Notes under the pieces: model-generated
What the model was told of the DNA's origin: nothing
What the model saw: only the letters and a program-made list of their open reading frames with translations
Database searches by the model: none
Assembly: GCA_027563935.2 (NCBI GenBank)
Contig: JANVAS020000203.1
Span: 1,240,001 to 1,304,000 of the forward strand
Length of the DNA: 64,000 nucleotides
Source of the DNA: Costus lasius
Taxonomy: Eukaryota; Streptophyta; Magnoliopsida; Zingiberales; Costaceae
Reading direction: 5' to 3'
Program-made: the position numbers and the translations under genes
Part shown: positions 21,526 to 33,779 of the stretch, piece after piece
Layout of the letters: each line of letters opens with the position of its first letter
Numbering within the stretch: the stretch's first letter is position 1

Positions 21526-23635
21526 TGTTGGTGTATATGCCCTAAGGACCTAATTCTGGTCCGTTACTTGTATTATTGACATTGATATTTACATCATACT
21601 GGCATTGTTGTTATCATTATTTGTTTACATCTGTGAACATGTACTTATATGATAATGTCCCTATAGACAGATTGGATCTGTGCTCAAACTATTGTCCCGA
21701 TTCAATGTACCTTAGTGGATATGGGACAGCTATGGTACTTGTAAGACTGGTATATGGGCTGGTTAGGCACGAGGTGCTAACGTACGCATATGGGTATATC
21801 AGTGGTAGATATACTAGACCGACCCGCTGTGGGGCAATGACTTGGTGTCACGAGTTATCCTCACAAGTGATAGGAGATGCATTGATCCCTTGACTTGAGG
21901 TCATTGGCCATTCTATATGGTTAAGGATATGCTTTGATATAACCTAACGCCTTGCCGTAGTTGGTAGGTTATAACGGTTGTCATTGGGCATGTCACGACC
22001 CATATGAGAAGGTCAATGCACAGACATAGGATTTGCCCCTTCCTAAGGGAAGCATGATATCCATAGAGCTCCTCTATGGTTCTATGACTAAAAGTGTATG
22101 GCCATACTCAGGTTAGACCTGATTTGGTCAAAGCCATGAGATTGGATAGAAACAAGTGGTGACACACATGGCCAATCGGATATCAGTTTGGCAAAGAGAC
22201 TGTAATGCATCTGTACCTGGTTGCGATGATGGGGATGTCGATGTCGATATCCATTCCGATGACTTGAGTAGCAGCGATGCACTGCTAGGTGCCACTCACT
22301 GCTTGTGGTGACCTTAGGTCAGCACTTCTAACGTCAGAGGAACCTACAGGGTCACACACCTTGATACTCGAGTTCTCGTATTGATCGAGAAGCCTTATGA
22401 TTGAGTTATTGGATAACTCGGATCTGTTTTGGAGATTTCATCAGCGCCAATGGGCCTGATGAGATGGAAGAGACTTATTGGAGCCAACTTCCATTTACGG
22501 CATTTTAACCATGGTTAGCCCAATTTGACCATGGGTAAAATTGGATTGGATCCAAGGGCTTGGTTGACATGAAAAATGGACCTTGGGCTGGGCCCATTGA
22601 AAAAGGTTGAGCTTAATGGGCTTAAGGAGAAGAAAGGGGATGGCGCATGCTTAACCCTAGTTAGACTAGGGTTAGCGCTTATACCTCATGTGAGTTTAAT
22701 TGATCATGATAAAATAAGGGCTAATTAATTAATTAATTAGAGTCCTATTTTTGTGGGATTAAATGGGCTGATTTATTTGAATTAATTAGAGTCCTAATTG
22801 GATTAAGATTCAATTAATTAAATAAATAATTAGAGTCCTAATTGGATTAGGACTTGATTCAAAGCTTAATTTGAATCTTGATCAAACCGCCCCTTGAGTC
22901 CTAATTGGATGAGGACTTGATCTAGTCGCCCACTTAAGTCCTAATTGGATTAGGACTAGTCTTGATCAAACTGTCCATGTAAATCCTAATAGGATTAGGA
23001 CATGATTAAGGCGCCCACATGAGTCCTAATTAGATTAGGATTTAAATTCCTACTTCTTCTCCTAGCTACCCAATTTGTTGGAATCGAGGCCACAAGTAAA
23101 CCGCCTATGGTCTCTATAAATAGAGACCTTGGCCGCCCCTCTCAACACACTAATTTCTCTTGAAGGCGTGATCAATTGAGAGGGCGATCAAGTGAGGGCG
23201 AGTGGCTCCATCCTTTCCATCAAACCGCAAGTGTTCATCTTCCATTCTCCTTGGCGAAAGGTTCATTTGTTCTTGGCGGCATCTCCTTCTTCCTCCTTGT
23301 TCTTCGCGCATCTCCCTTTGGTGGTGGCGCAAGTCTCTTGGAGGGCTCTCCTAAGGCTTGGATCTTCTTCCCGAGGCTAGCACCGGGCATGGAAGAAGAG
23401 GCTCGAGGCATCCGTGTGTGTGAGACTACAGAGGGCGAATGCTTGGGCGCCTACCTTGACATCGGCCTCATCTTGTTTTAAGGTATTTTCTATCTCATCG
23501 TGTCGACTCTCTCGCTTGACGATCTTCACTGGGTTTTTGGGACTGGCCTATTTCGGGGATATTCTTCGGCTGTGCTATGTATTTGTGTTGATAAAACTCT
23601 GAAAAATTGTAAAATATCCCCAGGGTTTCTCAACA
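21526..23635 (+). repeat. C1 5' LTR
   Basis: 2,110 bp, TGTTGGTGTATATGCCC ... GGGTTTCTCAACA. U3 contains six good copies plus one worn copy of the hairpin TCCTAATTGGATTAGGA (about 22730-23045) and the promoter palindrome at 23109-23128. A frame of about 100 codons after the TATA box (23176-23481) is kept in both LTRs simply because the LTRs are copies. Confidence 0.93.
23109..23128 (+). promoter_or_regulatory. TATA box inside a perfect palindrome (C1 5' LTR)
   Basis: GGTCTCTATAAATAGAGACC: nine-base arms around AA, with TATAAATA in the centre. It sits about 500 bp before the LTR end, where the U3/R promoter is expected. Identical at 32121-32140. Confidence 0.75.
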
Positions 23636-23636
23636 G

Positions 23637-23648
23637 TGGTATCAGAGC
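23637..23648 (+). other. C1 primer-binding site
   Basis: TGGTATCAGAGC, a perfect match to the plant initiator Met-tRNA 3' end complement, one base after the LTR. Confidence 0.93.
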
Positions 23649-24958
23649 GACTTGCGAAACTCGAACGATATTTTTCATGCTTTTCATGCTCACATGCCAT
23701 ATTTCAATTTTCAAAATTGTATGATGCATGGCGCACGGTTTTTCTAAAGTATAAAAATTAGTGTTTCTTGTTTCTATCACCTTTTCAATCTCTTTTGGAT
23801 TTTTGGGTTATTTTTCTTGCATGATTTAAGGATCAAAGGCGCACGTGGTTTTGTCAAGTAGGACGGGCATTGTGTCTTCAGACTGGCCGAGTCTCTTGAT
23901 TTGACAAAATTACCAGCTGAGAGGATCTTTGAAATCATCATGAAAATTAATCGCGAATAACTAAAAGATTTGTGAGAAGAAGATGAGGAAAAGAAACTGG
24001 TTTTATGAAAAAGTAAAATTTTAGATTTTATGTTTTTCATGAGCATGTAGAATTGCATGTGTAAATACCTTGATTGTGCATAATGTTGTGATCATGAGTC
24101 AAGCCCCCTTGCATGCCTGTGATGTATCCTTGTGCGGCATGCGTGCCATTTTTTCTTTATTTTTGTCAAAGTAAAATGAAGATTAAGGGAAGGAGCTTGG
24201 TGGCGCATCTTGGATGATGGCGCAACAAGCACCCTACTTGGATTGGTGGCGCATGCAAGATCGTGCAAGCTTGCTTGGTGGCGCAAGCATAGCATGGCCG
24301 AGCCTTAGGGCTTGTGAGCTAGCTATGTTGGACCTTGCAAGATGGCGATTCACCCTTGGAGGACCTTGGAGCCAACCTTGAAGTTCAAAATAGAGGTCGG
24401 CTAGGTTAGGTCTAGTTCTTGGGGCTTGAGTCCCAGGTCAAGAGTTGAACCTCCTTCTTGGCATGGGTTGGTTCAATATCTTGAATAGGTCATGATCACA
24501 TCATTCTTTTTCTGCTTATCTTATTTGCTAAAGCATGTCTGTATTATTTTATCGTTATGTTATCACTATAGGAATGCGTGCTTGTAATGCTAGACATAAG
24601 ATAAAACTAATTGAGACCTCAAAAACCCTCATTCAAAATATCAAATCTAGTAGCCTTCTAACGCATAGCCCTCACTAAGCTATCGATCAGTGGTGTTGTG
24701 AACTGTTTTCCACCCTCGTGAGACACACCCACTTATCTTTAGAAAGTGCATGGTGGCAATGGTTTCCCCAGTCCGTTTTAATCAGGCGCGCCTTCGCAAG
24801 AAAACTCGTTGGCCCTGGGCATAACGGTTAGGAATGGACTTGACTAGAAGTTCATATGTGTTGGGCACATGATGAAAGTCTAGAGGCATCGTTGAGAAGT
24901 TAGGGTTTCATGCTGTATCCAGCCCTCGCTGGATATGAAATGCCTAGACTGTTTAAAT
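23649..24958 (+). other. C1 leader, first part
   Basis: Noncoding, between the PBS and the inverted solo LTR. I see no domain or foreign element in it. Stops occur in all frames, and it contains several GGTGGCGCA motifs at 24200-24290. Confidence 0.5.
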
Positions 24959-26846
24959 TGTTGGGAAACCCCGGGGACATTTTACAATTTTTTAGAGACA
25001 CATACATACATTGCACAGCGGAAGAATGTCCCCGAAACAGGTCCGTCCCAAAAACCCAGTGAAGATCGCATGCAAGGGGGTCGACACGATGAGTTAGAAA
25101 AATACCTCAGAGCAATATGAGGTCGATGTCGTGATAGGCGCCCAAGTGTGCGCCCTCTGCAGTCTCACACACACGGATGCCTCGAGTCCTCTTCTTCCAC
25201 GCCCGGTGCTAGCCTCGGGAAGAAGATCCAAGCCTTAGGGAGATGCTCCAACCACCTTGCGCCACCAAGAGAGAAAGATGCGCCAAGAGGTAAGGAAGGA
25301 GAAGCTTGCGGCCACTTGATGGAAGAGGAAGAGATTGCGCCAATGCTCCTTGCTCTCGCTCCCTTCTTATGTTCACGCCTCCAAGGATGAATCATAATAG
25401 AGGGGGCGGCTAGGGTCACATATATAGGGCAAGAGGAGATTAGGGCAAGGGCTAGGATCATGACAAGTGTAGGGCTAGGATGAGGAGGTTTAATGCAAGG
25501 AAAGTCTCCATGACTTTACCATAAACTTCATTCAACCTTTCCATAATTTCCCAAGTACCATATCAGCCCAAGACATGCCTTAAAGGCATTCATACCATCA
25601 AGGGAGAAGGGCTAGGCGCAAATTGCTTCCTTAATGAAGCAATTTTGCCACCCTAACCCCATTATGCCCCTTAGGCGCCAATGGGGTTGGGTTTCTCCCC
25701 ATTATACCCTTTTAGCCTCTCTTCTCTTCATGAGAGCTTGTTATTGGGCTTCATTGGATAATGAGCTAGCCCAAACTTCATCCTATGGGTTGATTAAGCA
25801 TTTGGATCCAATCCAATGCAACCCTAATCAAAGTGTGACCAACCATGGTCAAATACGGGTCAACCTGCCAAAAATGAAGTTTGGCTCCAATAACATTCTT
25901 CCATCTCATCAGGCCCATTGGCGCTGATGAAATCTCCCAATTAGATCCGAGTTATCCAATAACTCGATCATAAGGCTTCCCGATCAATACGAGAACTCAA
26001 GTATCAAGGTGTGCGACCCTGTAGGTTCTTCTGACGCTGGCAGTGCTGACCAAAGGTCACCACAAGCAGTGAGTGGCACCTAGCAGTGCATCGCTGCTAC
26101 CCAGGTCATTGGAATGGATATCGACATCGACATCCCCATCATCGCAACTAGGTACAGATGCATTACAGTCTCTTTGCCGGACTGATATCCGATTGGACAA
26201 GTGTGTCACCACTTGTTTTCACCCAATCACATGGCTATGACTAAAACAGGTTCTTACCTGGGTATGGCCATACACTCTCAGTCATAGAACCATAGAGGAG
26301 CTCCATGAATATCATACTTCCCTAAGGAAGGGGCAAATCCTATGTCTGTCCATTGACCTTCTCATATGGGTCATGACATGCTCAATGACAACCGTTATGA
26401 CCTCCCTTCTATGGCGAGGTGTTAGGTTGTATCAAAGCAAGTCCCTAACCATATAGAATGATCAATGACCTCAAGTCAAGGGATCAATGCATCTCCTGTC
26501 ACTTGTGAGGATAACTTATGACACCAAGTCATAGCCTCACAGCGGGTCTTTCCAGTATATCCTCCAATGATATACCCATGTGTCTGCGTTAGCACCACGT
26601 ACCTAACCAGCTCACATACCAGTCTCACAAGTACCATAGCTGTCCCATATCCACTAAGGTACATCGACTGGGGACAATAGTTTGAGCACAGATCCAATCT
26701 ATCTCCAGGGACATTATCATGTCAGTACATGTGCGCAGATGTAAACAAACATTGATAATGACAATGCCAGAATGATATATATAAATATCAAAGTCAAGTA
26801 GTACATAAGTGGACCAAAACTAGGTCCTAGGGCACATACACCAACA
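24959..26846 (-). mobile_element. Solo copia LTR, inverted, inside the C1 leader
   Basis: 1,888 bp, on + TGTTGGGAAACCCCGG ... GCACATACACCAACA, with perfect TSD TAAAT (24954-24958 and 26847-26851). It is related to the C1 LTR in opposite orientation: the blocks around the TAGCAGTGCATCGCTGCTAC and ATCGACATCGACATCC stretches match. No internal region. Confidence 0.92.
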
Positions 26847-27113
26847 TAAATAAGGGGAATTTCTTGGAGCAATCGGCCGGCGTGCCCACCTTAGGAAGCA
26901 TGAGTTACTTTGTGCATCTTATCCCATCCTCGTGGGACGCAAAGCCTCATGTGAAATAAGGATCCCATCTCACTAGGAAGTCCTTATCTTCCCGATTGAC
27001 TTTGTGGGTTGTCAATTCGATTAAAATAGTGGGAGCCATGATCATTTAAAATAAGTCTAGTTTAAATGATCTGAAGTAGTATTGATCTACTTTTCTTGGT
27101 TGTTTTAGAATCA
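26847..27113 (+). other. C1 leader, second part, with conserved motif
   Basis: Holds a stretch (about 26916-26985) with GTGCATCTTATC, GGGACGC and GGATCCCATCTCACTA that recurs in the same place in C2 on the minus strand (46915-46985). Noncoding; the gag ATG follows at 27114. Confidence 0.65.
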
Positions 27114-28100
27114 ATGGCTACGAACACCGGCGGATTAACACTGCGATCTCTTCTTGATAAGGAGAAGTTGGTTGGAACCAACTTTATGGACTGACATCGG
27201 AACTTGAGAATAGCACTCAAGCTCGAGAAGAAGCTGTATGTCCTTGAACAAGCTCTTTCTGCGGCTAATGCCAGAACGACAGATAGAGATGCCTTTAGAA
27301 GGCATCAGGATGACTCTGTGGAGGTAGCGTGTCTCATGCTAGCCACTATGGCACCTGAACTTTAGGTGCAATATGAGGAGAAGAACGCTCTTCAAATGAT
27401 TACTCATTTGAAACAGATGTTCGAGGCTCAGGCTAGTACGGAGAGATATGACACCGCCAAAGTAGTCTTTCGGTGTAAGTTATCTGAGGGTGCACCAGTG
27501 AGACCCCATGTTCTCAAGATGATTGGGAACGTAGATCATCTCAAGAGGCTGGGACACACCATTGATAACGAGCTGGTTGTGGACCTTATTCTGCAGTCCC
27601 TGCCCCTTAGCTTCAGTCCATTTATCATAAATTTTAACATGAACCGGATTGAATGCACAAGGGAGGAACTAATGAACATGCTCCAAACAGCCGAGCGAGA
27701 GATGGTAAAGACCAAATCCAATTCTGTTCTTTTGGTCCCTACGGCCAAGAAGATGAAGAAAAAGGGTAAGGGCAAGGCCAAAGGTCCCATCAAAACACTG
27801 AAGAAAAAGGCCAAGAAGTCAAAGGATCAGAGATGTTTCCACTGTGGCGAGCAAGGTCACTGGAGGAGGGACTGCAAGCAGCTTCAGAATGAGGAGAAGA
27901 AAGGCTCAGGCTTAGCTTCTAGCTTAGGTATTTATGTTACTGAAGTCAACTTTTCTATTTTATGTCATGGGTATTGGATACCGCATGTGGAACTCATATT
28001 TATACAAATATGCAGGGGCTCAAGAAAGGTAGATTGGTGTGGCCTAGAGAGAATAACCTACGAGTTGAGAACAGGGCATAGGTTGCTGCTGTTGCTGTAG
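27114..28100 (+). pseudogene. C1 gag and protease start (broken)
   Basis: Copia gag from ATG 27114 with the LRSLLDKEKLVGTNF start, the UBN2-like core (RLGHTID, LPLSFSPFIINFNMN) and zinc knuckle CFHCGEQGHWRRDC. In-frame stops: TGA 27192-27194 (where C2 has Trp) and TAG 27363-27365. A frameshift near 27950-27967 precedes the protease motif VLDTACG; the protease frame then has TAG at 28079-28081. Close kin of C2 gag. Confidence 0.88.
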
Positions 28101-30514
28101 GAGTTTTGACTCTCTCCCTGCCTTCTGGACTTCTATTAGAGTTGAATAATTGCTATGATGAACCTTCTTTTACCAAAAACATTGTATCTATTCCTTGCTT
28201 GGCAAGGAAAGAATTTAAATTTGAAATAAAAGAGGACTCATGTTCTTTTTCATTTGCAAATATGAAGGGTACCTTATGCAATGGATTATAGATAACTCTA
28301 TTTGTACCTGAGTGTGAGTTCCTTGACTATCTAAAAGAGTGGGGGATTCTATCCCAACTCACTCCGCCTGGAACACCTCAATGGAATGGTGTGTCTGAAA
28401 GGAGAAATCGAACTCTGTTGGACATGGTTCGATGTATGATGAGTCATGCAACTCTACCTCCCTCATTCTGGGGACATGCACTAGAGATAGCTTCTCTGAT
28501 ACTGAATAACGTTCCATCTAAGAGTGTCTCAAAGATTCCATACGAGGTATGGAGTGGGAGACGCCCTAATCTATCTTTTATCAAGATCTGGGGATGTGAG
28601 GCATATGTCAAGCGTCAGGATTCTAGCAAGCTAGAACCTAGATCTGATAAATGTGTGTTTGTGGGGTACCCTAAGGAAACTAAGGGTTACTACTTCTATG
28701 TTCCCATCGAGAACAAAGTTTTTGTTGCTCGGGGCGTTGTCTTTCTAGAGAAAGAATTTCTCATGAAAGAAGTTAGTGTAAGGAAGTTTGACTTGGATGA
28801 GGTCCAAGTGCAACCACAAGACATAGAGATGGAACCTGAGCCACCTGTACCAGTTGCTCGACAACCTGAGGCTCAGACACAGGCCCCACATAGGTCTGGG
28901 AGAATTCGTCATGCACCTGAGAGGTATGGGTCGCTGCCGACCCAACATGACGGGATCTTCATCATTGAGGATGAACCCAGGACTTATGATGAGACGGTCC
29001 GTTGACCGGACTCCGAGAGATGGCTTGAGGCCATGCAATTCGAGATGGATTCCATGTCAGCTAACCAAGTCTGGGATTTCGTTGAGTTACCTGATGGGGT
29101 AAAGCCCATAGGGGGTAAATGGGTCTTCAAGAGGAAGACAGACATGGATGACAATATGGTTACCTATAAAGGTAGACTAGTGGCTAAGGGATTGAAACAA
29201 GTCCACGGGGTGGACTATGATGAAACCTTTTCGCCAGTTGCTATGTTCAAATCCATTAGGATTCTGCTTGCTATAGCTGCTTATCATAATTACGAGATAT
29301 GGCAGATGGATGTAAAAATAGCTTTCCTTAACGGGATGCTGACTGAGGATGTGTATATGATAGAACCTGATGGCTTCATCCATCCTGCAGAGGCCAATAA
29401 GGTCTGCAGGCTAAAATGATCCATCTATGGATTAAAGCAAGCATCTCAAAGTTGGAATCTTCAATTTGATGAAGCTGTGAGAGATTATGGCTTTATCAAA
29501 AGTGAAGATGACGCCTGTGTATACAGAAAATTCAGTGGGAGCTTGGTGACTTTTCTGATCTTGTATGTCGATGACATACTGCTCATCGGGAACGACATCC
29601 CTAGTCTTCAAGCTGTGAAGACATGGATAGGGAAGTGTTTTGAGATGAAAGACTTAGGGGAGACCGCCTATATCCTAGGCGTGAGAATCTATAGGGATAG
29701 ATCCAAGAAGCTCCTAGCCCTTAGTCAGAGTACATACATTGATAAGGTCCTGGAGAGGTTTAGCTTGGAGCAATCCAAGAAAGGGTACCTTCCAGTGAGA
29801 CATGACCTTACTCTCTCAAAGAGCCAGTGTCCCACCACACAGGCTGAGAGGGATGACATGAGTCGAGTACCCTATGCTTCGGCAGTAGGATCGATCATGT
29901 ATGCAATGTTGTGTACTAGACCAGATGTGGCTTATGCTGTAAGCATAACCAGCCGATATCAATCCAATCCTGGATTACAACACTGGGTGGCTGTAAAGAA
30001 CATCCTAAAGTATATGAGAAGAACTAAGGATTTGTTCTTGGTCAATGGGGGACAGGAAGAGCTCAGTATGCAGGGCTACATTGATGCATCTTTCCAGTCT
30101 GACCCTGACGACTTCAGATCGCAGGTTGGCTATGTGTTCAAGATAAATGGAGGCGTTGTATGCTGGAAGAGCTTCAAGCAATCCACCATAGCTGATTCTA
30201 CAACTGAAGCTGAGTATGTGGCCACTTCTGAGGCAGCCAAAGAAGCTGTTTGGATTAGGAAGTTCATTTCTCAACTTCAGGTGGTTCCTAGTGCAGTGGA
30301 TCCCATTGAAACTAAGGAACCAAGGTCTCATCAAAAATCCAAACACATACTCAGGAGATTTCACCTGATCAGAGAGATCATCGACAGAGGTGATGTCAAG
30401 ATTAGCAGAGTTGATACAGAGAACAATCTAGCAGACCCATTGACCAAAGCTTTGGCGCAGCAGAAGCATGATGGTCACGCTAGAGATATGAGGTTAAGAT
30501 TTCTCAACCTCTAG
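28101..30514 (+). pseudogene. C1 pol with internal deletion (broken)
   Basis: Protease remainder (LSLPSGLLLELNNCY), ending in TAG 28289-28291. Then a deletion: the GAG-pre-integrase zinc region and the first two thirds of the IN core (about 165 residues in C2) are absent, and sequence resumes at FLDYLKEWGILSQLTPPG with the last acidic residue in SERRNRT. RT follows with GFKQ-like GLKQ, FSPVAMFKSIR, YVDDILLIGND, then RNase H with TTEAEYV and the HLIREIIDRG end. Stops at 29003-29005 and 29417-29419. RNase H also lacks about ten residues where C2 has CDNTGAIAQA, removing a catalytic Asp. Cannot be autonomous. Confidence 0.9.
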
Positions 30515-30522
30515 GTCTTAGT

Positions 30523-30535
30523 GCAAGTGGGAGAT
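30523..30535 (+). other. C1 polypurine tract
   Basis: AAGTGGGAGAT directly before the 3' LTR TGTTGG, the expected plus-strand primer. C2 has the same AAGTGGGAGAT on its strand. Confidence 0.85.
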
Positions 30536-32647
30536 TGTTGGTGTATATGCCCTAAGGACCTAATTCTGGTCCGTTACTTGTACTACTTGACATTGATATT
30601 TATATCATACTGGCATTGTCGTTATCATTATTTGTTTACATCTGCGAACATGTACTTATATGATAATGTCCCTGGAGACAGATTGGATCTGTGCTCAAAC
30701 TATTGTCCCTAGTCAATGTACCTTAGTGGATATGGGACAGCTATGGTACTTGTAAGACTGGTATATGGGCTGGTTAGGCACGAGGTGCTAACACAGACAT
30801 ATGGGTATATCAGTGGTGGATATATTGGACCGACCCGCTGTTAGGCAATTACTTGATGTCACGAGTTATCCTCACAAGTGATAAGAGATGCATTGATCCC
30901 TTGACTTGAGGTCATTAGCCATTCTATATGGTTAAGGATATGCTTTGATACAACCTAACGCCTTGCCGTAGTTGGGAGGTAATAACGGTTGTCATTGGGC
31001 ATGTCATGACCCATATGAGAAGGTCAATGCACAAACATAGGATTTGCCCCTTCCTAAGGGAAGCATGATATCCATGGAGCTCCTCTATGGTTCTATGACT
31101 GAAAGTGTATGGCCATACCCAGGTTAGACCTGATTTAGTCATAGCCATGAGATTGGATAGAAACAAGTGGTGACACAGTTGGCCAATCGGATATCAGTTC
31201 GGCAAAGAGACTGTAATGCATCTATACCTGGTTGCGATGATGGGGATGTCGATGTCGATATCCATTCCGATGACTTGGGTAGCAGCGATGCACTGCTAGG
31301 TGCCACTCACTGCTTGTGGTGACCTTAGGTCAGCACTGCCAACGTCAGAGGAACCTACAGGGTCGCACACCTTGATACTCGAGTTCTCGTATTGATCGGG
31401 AAGCCTTATGATCGAGTTATTGGATAACTCGGATCTGTTTTGGAGATTTCATCAGCGCCAATGGGCCTGATGAGATGGAAGAGACTTATTGGAGCCAAAT
31501 TCCATTTACAGCATTTTAACCATGGTTAGCCCAATTTGACCATGGGTTAAATTGGATTGAATCCAAGGGCTTGGTTGACATGAAAAATGGACCTTGGGCT
31601 AGGCCCATTGAAAAAGGTTGAGCTTAATGGGCTTAAGGAGAAGAAAAGGGATGGCGCATGCTTAACCCTAGTTAGACTAGGGTTAGCGCTTATACCTCAT
31701 GTGAGTTTAATTGATCATGATAAAATAAGGGCTAAATTAATTAATTAATTAGAGTCCTATATTTGTGGGATGAAATGGGCTAATTTATTTGAATTAATTA
31801 GAGTCCTAATTGGATTAGGATTCAATTAATTAAATAAATAATTAGAGTCCTAATTGGATTAGGACTTGATTCAAAACTTAATTTGAATCTTGATCAAACC
31901 GCCCCTTGAGTCCTAATTGGATTAGGACTTGATCAAGTCGCCCACTTAAGTCCTAATTGGATTAGGACTAGTCTTGATCAAACCGTCCATGTAAATCCTA
32001 ATAGGATTAGGACTTGATCAAGGTGCCCACATGAGTCCTAATTAGATTAGGATTTAAATTCCTACTTCTTCTCCTAGCCACCCAATTTGTTTGAATTGAG
32101 GCCACAAGTAAACCGCCTATGGTCTCTATAAATAGAGACCTTGGCCACCCCTCTCAACACACTAATTTCTCTTGAAGGCGTGATCAATTGAGAGGGCGAT
32201 CAAGTGAGGGCGAGTGGCTCCATCCTTTCCATCAAACCGCAAGTGTTCATCTTCCATTTTCCTTGGCGAAAGGTTCATTTGTTCTTGGCGGCATCTCCTT
32301 CTTCCTCCTTGTTCTTGGCGCATCTCCCTTTGGTGGTGGCGCAAGTCTCTTGGAGGGCTCTCCCAAGGCTTGGATCTTCTTCCCGAGGCTAGCACCGGGC
32401 GTGGAAGAAGAGGCTCGAGGCATCCGTGTGTGTGAGACTGCAGAGGGCGCCTGCTTGGGCGCCTACCTTGACATTGGCCTCATCTTGCTTTAAGGTATTT
32501 TCTATCTCATTGTGTCGACTCTCTCACTTGACGATCTTCACTGGGTTTTTGGGACTGGTCTGTTTCGGGGATATTCTTCCGCTATGCTATGTATTTGTGC
32601 TGATAAAACTCTGAAAAATTATAAAATATCCCCGGGGTTTCCCAACA
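30536..32647 (+). repeat. C1 3' LTR
   Basis: 2,112 bp, near copy of 21526-23635. The hairpin array is at about 31740-32055 and the promoter palindrome at 32121-32140. Ends TTTCCCAACA and is followed by TSD GCCAT. Confidence 0.93.
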
Positions 32648-32814
32648 GCCATAAGTGACTATATAATGCATGGCTTTATTTGAAACTTAAACTAACCTAA
32701 ATGCCATGAAATGCAATGCAAAACAATAGAAAGCAAGTGAGCTCTAGGCCATGTTGAGGAGGTTTACTTCGAGCCCAAGCGTGTCTCTTTAAAGCAGGGC
32801 TGCTGCCTCCATCA
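32648..32814 (-). repeat. TRG 3' LTR, inner part
   Basis: Continues the LTR broken by C1 and matches 38807-38976. It ends (in + sense) CTGCCTCCATCA. It contains the last 118 bases of the TRG ORF. Confidence 0.88.
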
Positions 32815-33779
32815 GCTCTCCCTGGGTTGAAAAAATTCTCCTTTGGAGAATTGTCCTTGTACCCTTGGAGTAACATAGGGGCGGCCTTATCAAGTTCTTC
32901 CTCAGAGAGCCAGTCCTCATCACCATTGAGGAATCTAACTCTGTAAGTCACTTGTATCTCTTCAGTGGTTAGTCGGGTTTGATCCCCAATGATAGCCTCA
33001 ATCTCTAGCTCATGGTTGACATTTGAATCAGGCATAAAGAGGGGCTCTTGGTAGAGAGGGGGATCGTCCACATGGGCAGGGGTGGGGTTCTTGGGTTCAG
33101 GGTCTCCTACATTAGAGTACCTTTTCCGGCCATGCTTATTAGTAAACTTATGATAAAGCTTCATAGTGCTACAAAATTGGCTAGGCATAACAAAGTCTAT
33201 GTGTTCAACATCATGTAGGGGAAGTAAAGCAGTATCAATGTTATTTAACCCTGAAGTCTTGGGACTAAGTTCTATAAGATAGGATCTATAGTTCAGAGGA
33301 TGAGGAGCTAAAAGTCCTAAGTCAAGAGATGGTTTAGAGGACTTAGGGTCTAGGTCAACTCCTAGCTTTGGAAACTCATAAGGGTCTAGGTAGGGTATGA
33401 GTGTTTCAGTAGGAGACTCTATCTCAAGGGGTGGCTTTGGTTTGTGTTGTTCACCTAGGTCGATCTCCGTAAGGACTAAGGGACATAAGGGTTGATCAAG
33501 TTGGGTGTCCCTAGGTAATTCTTGAGGTATCATCAGTTGGAGGGTTGTTTGGGTTGGTTTAGACTCAGCTATGACTCCCTTGTTGGTTGAAGCTCTAAGT
33601 TCTCTAGGCATGGATGGTTTTAGTTTGATCTTCTGACTTGAGTGGCTAAAGACATAAGTGTTAGTCCGGGCATAGTGGACAACATTCATGTCATATAGCC
33701 AAGGTCTGCCTAGTAGGACTTGTGCAACATCCATAGTGATGATGTCATACCAGATTTGTCCTTCATAGCTACCAAACTA
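32697..33779 (-). pseudogene. TRG protease end and chromodomain-like tail
   Basis: Starts after TAG 33777-33779 and is open for 345 codons from 33734 to 32697. It begins with the protease C-terminal block MDVAQVLLGRPWLYD (homologous to G1-G3), then a long acidic/proline spacer, an ELSPKTSGL region, KLYHKFTNKHGRKR, and a tail EIEAIIGD ... YRVRFLNGDEDWLSEEEL ... AAPMLLQGY (about 32862-33012). The spacing and the WLSEEEL helix start resemble a chromodomain, with Phe where the second aromatic (Trp) usually stands. It then runs into the LTR. No RT/IN between protease and tail. Chromodomains in such elements bind histone marks and bias integration; here that role is inferred only. Confidence 0.72.

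Larger units (their letters stand above)
21526..32647 (+). mobile_element. C1: Ty1/copia element, defective
   Basis: Complete by its ends: LTRs 21526-23635 and 30536-32647, TSD GCCAT (21521-21525 and 32648-32652), PBS, gag, pol, PPT. Coding sequence is heavily damaged. The two LTRs differ by several percent over their first 200 bases, so it is clearly older than C2. A foreign solo LTR sits in the leader. Confidence 0.93.

Noticed and set aside
23176..23481. About 100-codon frame kept in both C1 LTRs (also 32188-32493)
   Set aside because: The two LTRs are copies of one sequence, so conservation is not evidence of coding; no motif.
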